A stretch of 6,470 nucleotides of DNA from Candidatus Omnitrophota bacterium (lineage in GTDB: Bacteria > Ratteibacteria > UBA8468 > B48-G9 > JAFGKM01). The notes under the pieces are model-generated. The model saw only the letters and a program-made list of their open reading frames with translations, was not told where the DNA came from and searched no databases. Each line of letters opens with the position of its first letter. Positions within the stretch are counted from its first letter, which is position 1. Location: contig JAMWCO010000087.1 in assembly GCA_023818785.1 (NCBI GenBank), positions 1 through 6,470 on the forward strand. The letters are read 5' to 3'. Both the position numbers and the translations under genes were made by a program. Below are positions 1-6,435 of the stretch, piece by piece.

Positions 1-15
1 CCCTGTCTTATACAT
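1..15 (-). CDS. possible start of the next downstream gene (partial)
   Basis: One base after the TAA stop of the URO-D-like gene there is an ATG (15..13) that opens a frame reading Met-Tyr-Lys-Thr-Gly up to the window edge. A weak purine stretch, GAAAG, lies 8 bases upstream, inside the end of the preceding gene. The tight packing of this minus-strand cluster makes a further co-transcribed gene here plausible, but five codons cannot establish it and nothing can be said about its product. Confidence 0.25.
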
Positions 16-16
16 T

Positions 17-1243
17 TTAATATCTTTCAGCAATCTCTTTTGCAATTTTAACCCAGTTTGATATTCTTTCAGGTTTATTTCTACAAGTATGAATGTCCTT
101 AAGTATTACTTCAACTACACAGTTTTTCGTTTTTTCAAGTCCATCTTTAATTGTTTTTCTTATATAATCTTCCTCCCATGTATCAGAAGCCATAAAAGAA
201 GGGTTTGGTTTCCAGGAAAAAATTGCTCTTTTACCAAGTTTTTCTGCTGCTTGTCCAACATCTACCCATGGGCTCATTGATATCCTTCTTAATCTTGGAA
301 TATGTTTGAAAATTATATCAATTTTTTTATCAAGTGGTTCACAACATCCATAGCAATTAAGACCAAAATTACTTAAAAATCTACCTTCATATTTTAAAGC
401 AAATTCTTCATGCATTTCTGGTGAAACAAGTGAGAAAATTTGTGTTGTTGCATGTCCCCATAAATCTTTAACTCTTATATGAACTCCATCAAAATCAGGT
501 TGTGGTAATTTGTCTGTAAAACCAAATCCACCTGAACCAACATAATGATTTCCATTATTTAAAGATAAGACATTATTCTTCTCATAAAATTCCCATTCTT
601 CAATTTTACATTCTGTAATAAAATTTAAAACTTTATGAACCCAAAAAGGTCTATCAACCATATCCACAAAAAAATTATTTATACCTCTTATTTTGATAAA
701 CCAATCAATTGGAGCAAACCAAGGATGTGAAGGACCTCCCTTTTCTACTTTTAAAATTCCATCTATTGCCTCACATGTCTTTTGATATATTCTTTCTGTT
801 TCTTCCCAATCAATTGAAATCTCTGGCTTTTTAAGTTTTTCAATATCTTTTTCCTCTTTTATAACTGGTTCAAAATGTCTTGCTCCATAAGCAAACTCTG
901 GTTTTATATCTTTTATTTCAATTCCAAATCCAGTATTTTTTATTACAATTGGACTATATATCCTATCATCAATAACACTATCATCTTTTATATTTTCCCA
1001 ATAATAAATTCTACGCCTTAAATCCAATTCTATCCTTCTTAAATATTGGTCTTCACATAAAAGTTGGTCTTCAGAAATAATTTCTCTCCAACTACCTTCA
1101 GGAAAGGTTAAAATAAGAGGTCTAACTCTTTCAAGATTATTATGTTTTTTCCAAATTTCTATTTTTTCTTTTTGAATTGGATGGTCTGCTATTTCTTTTA
1201 CTTTTTGAGCAATTCTTCTTATAATTTCAAAATCTCTTTTCAT
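17..1243 (-). CDS. URO-D/methyltransferase superfamily protein, substrate unknown
   Basis: This 408-residue soluble protein has no signal peptide or membrane segment. I place it in the uroporphyrinogen decarboxylase/MetE-like barrel superfamily from its overall character: a late GLNCYGCCEPLD segment (residues 294-305), followed by helix and strand text ending in SMSPWVDVGQAAEKLG (322-337), and a C-terminal ILKDIHTC (380-387). Relatives are often annotated only as URO-D family or hypothetical proteins. True heme-pathway HemE is shorter and has different N-terminal arginine motifs, so I do not call it HemE. Cys297, Cys300, Cys301, His385 and Cys387 could form a metal site like the zinc site of corrinoid methyltransferases such as MtbA; this is inference. 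The start is the only sensible ATG, 9 bases after the arginine decarboxylase stop, but it has no Shine-Dalgarno sequence, so translation may depend on coupling. It is the last complete gene of the iolB-led unit. Confidence 0.6.
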   Translation of the reverse strand: MKRDFEIIRRIAQKVKEIADHPIQKEKIEIWKKHNNLERVRPLILTFPEGSWREIISEDQLLCEDQYLRRIELDLRRRIYYWENIKDDSVIDDRIYSPIVIKNTGFGIEIKDIKPEFAYGARHFEPVIKEEKDIEKLKKPEISIDWEETERIYQKTCEAIDGILKVEKGGPSHPWFAPIDWFIKIRGINNFFVDMVDRPFWVHKVLNFITECKIEEWEFYEKNNVLSLNNGNHYVGSGGFGFTDKLPQPDFDGVHIRVKDLWGHATTQIFSLVSPEMHEEFALKYEGRFLSNFGLNCYGCCEPLDKKIDIIFKHIPRLRRISMSPWVDVGQAAEKLGKRAIFSWKPNPSFMASDTWEEDYIRKTIKDGLEKTKNCVVEVILKDIHTCRNKPERISNWVKIAKEIAERY

Positions 1244-1252
1244 TTTTTAAAA

Positions 1253-1795
1253 TTAAAGTATAAAAACAGCAGCAGCAACAACTGTTGTCCATAATCCATT
1301 TTTATCACCAATTGCAGATTGTGTTATATTTGTTGTTTTAACAATTCTACCTGACATTTTCCATATCTCTTTTTTCTCATCATATGAAGATTCAGGGTCA
1401 AATTCAAGACCTAAAATTGTAGCAAGCATAGTTGCTGCAAGGTCTTCTGCATAATCACCTGCCTTTTCTTCTGTTTCTCCAAATCCTTCATGTTCAGAAA
1501 GATATCCATATTGATTTGGATCTTTTGGAATAGCAATACCAACAGAAGCAGTTATAAGACGATGTGGTTCATTTGTAGAATTCCTACTTAAAACAACATA
1601 AACAATCTGTCCTGGCTTTAATAAATTAAGACCTTCTTTTTTTGGAATTAATTTACATCCAGGAGGGAAAATACTTGAAATAGAAACAAGGTTAAATTGA
1701 GCAATTCCTGCATTTCTTAATGCTTTTTCAAAACTTGTCAATTTCTCTTTATCTTTACCTACACCTTTTGTTAAAAATACTTTCTTAGGCACCAT
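1253..1795 (-). CDS. pdaD: pyruvoyl-dependent arginine decarboxylase
   Basis: The product is a 180-residue proenzyme of the pyruvoyl-dependent arginine decarboxylase family, which converts arginine to agmatine in the cytoplasm, the first step of one polyamine route. The family's self-cleavage motif is clear: NLVSISSIFPPGC at residues 35-47. By analogy with the archaeal enzyme, cleavage would fall between Ser40 and Ser41, making a short beta chain and an alpha chain whose Ser41 becomes the pyruvoyl cofactor. The conserved acidic stretch EHEGFGETEEKAGDYAEDLA (101-120) supplies the expected active-site glutamates. Length is normal for the family and no residue looks lost. The start is fixed by the N-terminal KVFLTKGVGKDKEKLTSFEKAL text and by an AAGGAG site 5 bases upstream. 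It lies 12 bases after the iolB stop, so the two are almost certainly co-transcribed. No agmatine-using enzyme is encoded in the window. A histidine-decarboxylating relative is a remote alternative. Confidence 0.92.
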   Translation of the reverse strand: MVPKKVFLTKGVGKDKEKLTSFEKALRNAGIAQFNLVSISSIFPPGCKLIPKKEGLNLLKPGQIVYVVLSRNSTNEPHRLITASVGIAIPKDPNQYGYLSEHEGFGETEEKAGDYAEDLAATMLATILGLEFDPESSYDEKKEIWKMSGRIVKTTNITQSAIGDKNGLWTTVVAAAVFIL

Positions 1796-1800
1796 TTTCT

Positions 1801-1806
1801 CTCCTT
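1801..1806 (-). promoter_or_regulatory. ribosome binding site of the arginine decarboxylase gene
   Basis: The minus strand reads AAGGAG, five bases (agaaa) before the ATG at 1795. It sits in the 12-base gap after the iolB stop and supports this start. The next gene downstream, the URO-D-like one, has no such site. Confidence 0.75.
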
Positions 1807-1807
1807 T

Positions 1808-2569
1808 TTAAAAATTAGGATGGAAATTTGGTTTTAATATTCTCTTTTCTCCTGCAAGTGCCCATAAATAATATATCTGATGTTTTGGGACAACTCCAAC
1901 AGGATGATATCCTTTTGGGATAGTAACAACTTCATTATTCTTAATCAAAAATAGATTATCCTGACTCTCATCAAAAATTCTTATAACTCCAAATCCATTT
2001 TGTGGATAAATTTTAAAAAAGTAAAGTTCTTCAAGAGAATATTCATCAGGAGGATTATCTTTATCATGTTTATGAGGTGGATAACTTGACCAATTACCAG
2101 GGTCATTTATTGTCTCTCCAACAATTATTTTTTCTGCAGGGAATGTTTCAGGTATTATATCTGTAATATTTCTAAAATATGTCTCCTCACCAACTCTTCT
2201 AAATTTTATATCTTTTGAATTTATAAACTTCACTTTCCCAATTCCTTTACCTTTACATCCAACTATACATATTTCAGTCTTTTTCTCAAATTCTATTTTA
2301 TATTCATAATATGGAGGTAAATAAACAGCAACTGGTGGTTCTTCAAAAACATTTTTTCTTTTCATAATACCTAATAAATTCTTCCCAACATAAAAATTGC
2401 ATTTTCCTTCTGTAATAATAAAAACTTTCTCCTCTTTTTCTGTATTCCCTTTAAAAATACCATCTTGCTGTCTTATTATACTGAAAGATAAAAGTTTTAA
2501 ATCAGAATTTTCAGGAGTTAAAATTTCTTGATAACCATTTTTATCTTCAACTTTTAAATGAATAGCCAT
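1808..2569 (-). CDS. iolB: 5-deoxy-glucuronate isomerase (IolB/KduI family)
   Basis: This 253-residue cytoplasmic bicupin matches IolB, which isomerises 5-deoxy-D-glucuronate to 2-deoxy-5-keto-D-gluconate in myo-inositol breakdown. The diagnostic second-cupin motif is intact: NDPGNWSSYPPHKHD (155-169) with His166 and His168, then SLEELYFFK (178-186) with Glu180/Glu181, and IPKGYHPV (217-224) with His222. Together these give the expected His/His/Glu/His metal site. The following YYLWALAG (233-240) corresponds to the family's YYLNVMAG. The protein is slightly shorter than typical IolB (about 270). The start has an AGGAGGG site 5 bases upstream and a near-consensus promoter in the gap. No other inositol gene (iolC, D, E, G) is in the window and its immediate partners are an arginine decarboxylase and a URO-D-like protein, so a related uronate-type substrate, for example as in KduI, remains possible. 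Confidence 0.88.
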   Translation of the reverse strand: MAIHLKVEDKNGYQEILTPENSDLKLLSFSIIRQQDGIFKGNTEKEEKVFIITEGKCNFYVGKNLLGIMKRKNVFEEPPVAVYLPPYYEYKIEFEKKTEICIVGCKGKGIGKVKFINSKDIKFRRVGEETYFRNITDIIPETFPAEKIIVGETINDPGNWSSYPPHKHDKDNPPDEYSLEELYFFKIYPQNGFGVIRIFDESQDNLFLIKNNEVVTIPKGYHPVGVVPKHQIYYLWALAGEKRILKPNFHPNF

Positions 2570-2574
2570 CTAAT

Positions 2575-2581
2575 CCCTCCT
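2575..2581 (-). promoter_or_regulatory. strong ribosome binding site of iolB
   Basis: The minus strand reads AGGAGGG followed by attag and the ATG at 2569, the best Shine-Dalgarno match in the window. It fixes the iolB start and fits with the strong promoter just upstream. Confidence 0.85.
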
Positions 2582-2600
2582 GATTTAAAAATTTAAGTTT

Positions 2601-2629
2601 ATTATATTTCTTATTTTTAAAAATTTCAA
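2601..2629 (-). promoter_or_regulatory. sigma70-type promoter for the iolB unit
   Basis: On the minus strand TTGAAA (2629..2624) is followed by a 17-base spacer and a perfect TATAAT (2606..2601). Five of six -35 bases and all six -10 bases match the consensus at the optimal spacing. Transcription would start near 2594, giving a leader of about 24 bases that contains the AGGAGGG site. The -35 box begins 10 bases after the DUF2344 stop, so the promoter fits exactly in the only sizeable gap of the window (2570-2639). AT-rich DNA raises the chance of accidental TATAAT matches, but the combination of both boxes, spacing and position is convincing. No operator-like inverted repeat is evident around it. 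Confidence 0.7.
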
Positions 2630-2639
2630 AAAATCTATT

Positions 2640-3161
2640 CTATTCATCTGTAATAAATAATTCTCTTTTTATTCCATCAAATAATCCATATTTAAAAACA
2701 TTCTTATGATTAAATTTTTCCATTTTAAAAATTGCTTTAATAAATTTATCTTTTTCTTCTATTATTTTGCCCTCCTTTTCAATATCTTCTCTAAAAATTT
2801 TCTCATTTATTGGTATGAAATATATTCCATAAATTGAAGATAAAGGAGCCTTTTTTTCTACCCAGAAACAATTTTTAATTTCTGTACCTTCTGGAAGAAT
2901 TTGGTTAATCTTTTCAATAAATAAATTTAAATCAAAAATATCTTTAACTTCTAATTCAAAAAATTCATTTGTCCCTACAATTGGTATTGGTAAAGGAGGA
3001 CAATATGAAATCTTTGGATTAGGAGTAAAACCATTTGAAAATCTCATTGGAATATCTAATCTTCTTAAACTCCTCTCAATTATTTTACAGAAACTTAAAT
3101 GAGAAATAAATCTTGATATACCTTCTTTTTTATAAAAAACTCTTAATCTATAAATTTTCAT
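2640..3161 (-). CDS. DUF2344 / TIGR03936 radical SAM-linked protein, stand-alone
   Basis: This 173-residue protein matches the DUF2344 (PF10105) domain, also known as the radical SAM-linked TIGR03936 family, usually found fused to or next to a B12-binding radical SAM protein of the TIGR03960 type, and often near ribonuclease G. The family pattern is visible in order: LRVFYKKEGISRFISHL (6-22), then ERSLRRLDIPMRFSNGFTPNPKISY (29-53), and PPLPIPIVGTNEFFELEV (55-72). The biochemical function of the family is not established. The protein is close to the normal domain length and carries no iron-sulfur or SAM motif. Its ATG lies inside the preceding lipoprotein gene, overlapping it by 14 bases. A GAGGAG stretch lies 16 bases before the ATG, too far to be a normal ribosome binding site, so translational coupling is likely. 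It is the last gene before the gap with the iolB promoter; no hairpin terminator follows. Confidence 0.83.
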   Translation of the reverse strand: MKIYRLRVFYKKEGISRFISHLSFCKIIERSLRRLDIPMRFSNGFTPNPKISYCPPLPIPIVGTNEFFELEVKDIFDLNLFIEKINQILPEGTEIKNCFWVEKKAPLSSIYGIYFIPINEKIFREDIEKEGKIIEEKDKFIKAIFKMEKFNHKNVFKYGLFDGIKRELFITDE

Positions 3162-4827
3162 CTTCTTTTATTTTTATCTCCTCAATATTATGTAATACTC
3201 CTCCATAAACACTGACTTTTAAATTTTCAAACTTATTTCTTATTGCATATATAACATTTGCATTCGCTGTATAAATTAAGGGTAAGTAATCACTTACAAT
3301 CAATTGCCATTTATCATAAAATTTTTTCCTTTCAAATGGATTTAAATATTTTGTCCCTTCTTCAAATAAAAAATCAATCTCTTTTTCCAATTGATAATTT
3401 CTCTTATTCCCAAAATCCCAGAAATGGAGTTGTCCTTTTGACTGCCATACATTTTTTCCTCCATGTGGCTCAATACCTCCTGTAAGTCCTATAATTACAC
3501 ATTCCCAGTCTTTTGTAATTGTCAATTTATTAACAAGTGTGTTAAACTCAACAGGTAAAAGATTAACTTTCATTCCAAGTTTTTCAAGGTCATTCTGTAT
3601 AATATTACCTATTTGAATTCTTTCAAAATTATTACTATTTGTTATTATTGTAAATTCTACTCTATTACCATTTTTATCGTAAAGATCTCCATTTTTCCAC
3701 CAAAAACCACTTTTTTTTAAAAGTTCCTTTGCTTTATTTAAATCATATCTATATTTTATAATCTTATCATTATAAAAAAAACCAGATGAAATATTCATTG
3801 GTCCATCTTGATATGTTCCAAAACCAGCATATACATTTTTAATAATTGAATCTTTATCAATAGAATAAGCAATAGATTTTCTAAAATTTATATCTGAAAA
3901 CCAATCTTTTTTATATTCAGGAATTTTCGCATCTAAATTCTGATTTAAAGATATAAATTCTGAACTAAGAGATGGTCCAACATCATACAATTTAAAATTT
4001 CCAAATTTCTCAATTGGTTTTAAAACATAGTAATCTTGTGGTCTTATAGATAAAATATCAATTTCCCCAATTCTAAATTTTAAAATAGCCATATTTGGGT
4101 CTGGGATAATCAAAAAAACTATCTTTTCAATATAAGGTAATTGAATATTATTTTTATCTTTTTTCCAATAATATGGATTTTTTTCAAGAATTATCCATTC
4201 TCCAGGTCTATATTCTTTTATCTTATAAGGTCCTGTCCCAACAATATTTTCTACATTTTCATTTACTCCCCATGTACTTGTAAATTTCTTTTCCAATACA
4301 GATTTTTCAAGTTTATGTTCTGGTAGAATTTCCTGTGTCATAAGTTGTAAAAAAGGAGCAAATTTTTCTGGTAGGATAAAATCAACTATATAATCATCAA
4401 TTTTTTTTACTTCTATTTTTTTCCCTTCTATAGTTAAAACATCTCTGCTACTGGTTGGAATTTCTTCATTATATATAAGTTGATTAAAAGTAAAAATAAC
4501 ATCATCTGCAGTAAATTTTTCTCCATCATTCCAATAAACATCTTTTCTCAAATAAAATCTCCATATTTTACCTGTTTTATCTACTTCCCATTTTTCAGCA
4601 AGAGATGGGTTAACTTCAAGACTTACTCCATCTATGCGAGTAAGTCCTTCAAAAATAAAACCAGTAATTAATGTTGTGCTTGTCTCTTTTGCAATAATAG
4701 GATTAAATGATTTAGGGTCAGAGGAAGTTGAAAGAGAGAGAGTATTTTTAATTTTAATCCCTTTTTTTTCACCACAACCAGTAATGAAAATCATAAAAAT
4801 TAGTAATAAAGTTAAGAGTTTTCTCAT
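3148..4827 (-). CDS. ABC transporter solute-binding lipoprotein (SBP_bac_5, peptide type)
   Basis: This 559-residue protein belongs to the family 5 extracellular solute-binding proteins (DppA/OppA type), which capture oligopeptides or similar ligands and deliver them to an ABC permease. The N-terminus is a type II signal: MRKLL, a hydrophobic stretch to residue 15, and a lipobox ITGC with Cys18 as the lipidated residue. Family signatures are AEKWEVDKTGKIWRFYLRKD (77-96) running on to WNDGEKFTADDVIFTF (99-114), VGTGPYKIKEYRPG (196-209), NPYYW (217-221) and FRKSIAYSIDKDSI (315-328). Length is usual for the family. The signal peptide fixes the start. The ATG lies 2 bases after the kinase stop and has no Shine-Dalgarno sequence (upstream reads aatttcctttaaaa), so reinitiation after the kinase is likely. 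No permease or ATPase genes are nearby; the ligand cannot be told, and peptides, nickel or oligosaccharides are all possible in this family. Confidence 0.9.
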   Translation of the reverse strand: MRKLLTLLLIFMIFITGCGEKKGIKIKNTLSLSTSSDPKSFNPIIAKETSTTLITGFIFEGLTRIDGVSLEVNPSLAEKWEVDKTGKIWRFYLRKDVYWNDGEKFTADDVIFTFNQLIYNEEIPTSSRDVLTIEGKKIEVKKIDDYIVDFILPEKFAPFLQLMTQEILPEHKLEKSVLEKKFTSTWGVNENVENIVGTGPYKIKEYRPGEWIILEKNPYYWKKDKNNIQLPYIEKIVFLIIPDPNMAILKFRIGEIDILSIRPQDYYVLKPIEKFGNFKLYDVGPSLSSEFISLNQNLDAKIPEYKKDWFSDINFRKSIAYSIDKDSIIKNVYAGFGTYQDGPMNISSGFFYNDKIIKYRYDLNKAKELLKKSGFWWKNGDLYDKNGNRVEFTIITNSNNFERIQIGNIIQNDLEKLGMKVNLLPVEFNTLVNKLTITKDWECVIIGLTGGIEPHGGKNVWQSKGQLHFWDFGNKRNYQLEKEIDFLFEEGTKYLNPFERKKFYDKWQLIVSDYLPLIYTANANVIYAIRNKFENLKVSVYGGVLHNIEEIKIKEDENL

Positions 4828-4829
4828 TT

Positions 4830-5693
4830 TTAAAGGAAATTTTTTAAATCTTCTAAAAGATGGGTCATACTCTGATATCTCAAATTTGTTTCAAATTCTG
4901 TTGCTTTTTTAATAATATTTTTTATCTCAAAAGGGATTGGAAGGTCATCACACAAAATTTTTTGTTTTCCCATATTTTTCCTTTGTGCTCTAATATCTAT
5001 CCTCTTAAAATAATCCTCATCTTCTTTACCCTCAATAAAAAGTTTTGAAGTTATTATTTCATCCATTGTAACTCCAAAACTATAAATGTCTGATTGAAAA
5101 GTTGCATATCCTTCTGCCTGTTCAGGTGCTATATAAGAAATTATACCAAATTTTGTTATGGTACCTGATTTTGGAAATATATCCTTTTGCCAAAGTTTTT
5201 TTTGAAGTTTTGCTATCCCAAAATCAGTAATTTTAACTTCTTCAAAATCATAAGAAATAAGGATATTATCTGGTTTTATATCCTTATGAACAATATTATT
5301 TTGATGTATATATTCAAGCCCTCTTCCTGCCAAATAACAAATCCTTAAAATTTTTTTTAAATCCCATTTTTCTCTTTCATATAAAAATTCCTTTAAATTT
5401 TTCCCCTCAATATATTCCATAATCATAGCATAGTGATTGTCAAATCTCCCAAAATTATAAACCTTAACAATATTTGGATGTTCAAGATTCATTGCTATCT
5501 CTGCTTCTCTTTCAAATTGTTTTATAAGTTTATTCCTCTCAAAGATTCCTCCTTTTAAATAAAGGATTTTTATAGCAACAGGATTCCCATAAATTGGTTT
5601 TGCTAAAAATGAATATGCTTTATACACTTTTGTATATAAACCACCTCCAAGATATTCACCAAGAGAATACCCTCCAAAATTTCTAATTTTCAT
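4830..5693 (-). CDS. Hanks-type Ser/Thr protein kinase, catalytic domain only
   Basis: This 287-residue soluble protein is a eukaryotic-like kinase domain with almost nothing else: no transmembrane helix, PASTA, FHA or other sensor segment. Motifs in order: glycine loop LGGGLYTKV (15-23), ATP-site Lys42 in VAIK, helix C Glu63 in EREAEI, catalytic loop HKDIKPDN (136-143) with Asp138, Lys140 and Asn143, metal-binding DFG (157-159), APE (189-191), helix F Asp202 in SDIYSFG, and Arg272 near the end. All catalytic residues are present, so it should be active. Two departures are notable: the HRD arginine is Lys137, and the P+1 loop Thr normally found in GTxxYxAPE is Ile184. The activation loop (about 160-188) keeps Ser176, Thr178 and Thr180 as possible phosphosites. 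The ATG overlaps the phosphatase stop as ATGA and has GAGGT 6 bases upstream. Targets are unknown; the adjacent phosphatase is the likely antagonist. Confidence 0.93.
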   Translation of the reverse strand: MKIRNFGGYSLGEYLGGGLYTKVYKAYSFLAKPIYGNPVAIKILYLKGGIFERNKLIKQFEREAEIAMNLEHPNIVKVYNFGRFDNHYAMIMEYIEGKNLKEFLYEREKWDLKKILRICYLAGRGLEYIHQNNIVHKDIKPDNILISYDFEEVKITDFGIAKLQKKLWQKDIFPKSGTITKFGIISYIAPEQAEGYATFQSDIYSFGVTMDEIITSKLFIEGKEDEDYFKRIDIRAQRKNMGKQKILCDDLPIPFEIKNIIKKATEFETNLRYQSMTHLLEDLKNFL

Positions 5694-6430
5694 ATCTCTA
5701 CCTCAGGTTTGTCAAGAGAAATAATTTCAATATCATCTATACTCTTTATTTCTTTTCTTAAACTCAATAATGCAATCTTTCTTTCAACTCCATAAGCACA
5801 AGAAGTAAAAATTGTTAAACATCTATTATCAAACATTCTTTCAGGTGCATAAGGGTCATGACTTCTTATAAGAACATTCAAACCAATCCTATCCATAATC
5901 TTAAAAAAGTAATCCTTACCAAATTTAGGTCTTCCTAAAAAATTTCCAAGATATTCTCCTTCTTTATCCTTAAAATCTCCCCATATAATCTTAAACCATT
6001 CCTTATCTCCAATTTCTATCTTTTCTATATCATCAATTTTCTCTATTTCAGGTAAGCCGCCATGTAAAGCAATAAAACCATTTCCTACAATACATAAAGG
6101 TAAATTCATAAATTTTTCTTTATAAAAATTAAACTCATTCTCATTTAAATTTTCCCAGAAATCACAAGGACTACATTCAACAATAGGATACATTTCATGA
6201 TTACCAGAAAGTAAAATTAAATTTTCATGTTTTTCCTTTAAAGATAATAAAAAATCAATATTTTCTTTTGAATTTGGACCTCTGTCAATATAATCACCAA
6301 GAAAACAGAGATAATAATTTTTCTTATTTAAAAAATTTTTTACTATTATTCTTGTTGTATCAAAATCTCCATGAGTATCACCAACAACAATAAGTTTACC
6401 TTTTTTAGGCAATTTGACCAATTTATCCAT
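5690..6430 (-). CDS. PPP-family metallophosphatase (Ser/Thr phosphatase-like)
   Basis: A cytoplasmic metallophosphoesterase of 246 residues with all the hallmark motifs of the PPP (PP1/PP2A-like, bacterial PrpA/PrpE) family. Numbering from the ATG, these are GDTHGD (17-22), GDYIDRG (45-51), SGNHE (75-79), LHGGLP (122-127) and RSH (189-191), giving the two-metal site and catalytic His79. Family members dephosphorylate phosphoproteins or cleave dinucleoside tetraphosphates; the directly overlapping kinase gene favours protein dephosphorylation, as inference. A CSPC pair (86-89) lies in the segment between GNHE and HGG. I chose the ATG at 6430. A TTG at 6439 would add three residues and overlaps the upstream stop as TTGA. 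Neither has a Shine-Dalgarno sequence, so translation may be coupled to the upstream gene. The stop overlaps the kinase start by four bases. Confidence 0.9.
   Translation of the reverse strand: MDKLVKLPKKGKLIVVGDTHGDFDTTRIIVKNFLNKKNYYLCFLGDYIDRGPNSKENIDFLLSLKEKHENLILLSGNHEMYPIVECSPCDFWENLNENEFNFYKEKFMNLPLCIVGNGFIALHGGLPEIEKIDDIEKIEIGDKEWFKIIWGDFKDKEGEYLGNFLGRPKFGKDYFFKIMDRIGLNVLIRSHDPYAPERMFDNRCLTIFTSCAYGVERKIALLSLRKEIKSIDDIEIISLDKPEVEI
5700..5704 (-). promoter_or_regulatory. ribosome binding site of the kinase gene
   Basis: The minus strand reads GAGGT, six bases (agagat) before the kinase ATG at 5693, inside the last codons of the phosphatase gene. It supports the start that creates the ATGA overlap and allows independent ribosome entry in addition to coupling. 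Confidence 0.6.
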
Positions 6431-6435
6431 TTTTA

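Noticed and set aside
89..280. Open frame of 63 codons on the plus strand
   Set aside because: It lies wholly inside the URO-D-like gene on the other strand and has no family resemblance or ribosome binding site; it is a by-product of AT-rich coding sequence.
17..1243. Annotation of the first gene as HemE of heme synthesis
   Set aside because: It is longer than HemE, lacks the recognisable N-terminal HemE arginine motif, and has no heme-pathway neighbour.
2607..2635. AT-only self-complementary stretch after the DUF2344 stop as a terminator
   Set aside because: The possible stem consists only of A-T pairs, lacks a G/C core, and overlaps the promoter spacer.
3258..3485. Open frame of 75 codons on the plus strand
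   Set aside because: It is antisense to the well-supported lipoprotein gene and its product resembles no protein family.
4634..4912. Open frame of 92 codons on the plus strand, spanning the kinase/lipoprotein junction
   Set aside because: It is antisense to two genes with clear motifs; the hydrophobic translation follows from reading the opposite strand of AT-rich, Lys-rich codons.
5687..5715. A TTGACA on the minus strand at 5715..5710 as a possible promoter for the kinase
   Set aside because: No -10 box is found at 16-18 bases; the sequence there reads TGAAAA, and the site lies within phosphatase codons.
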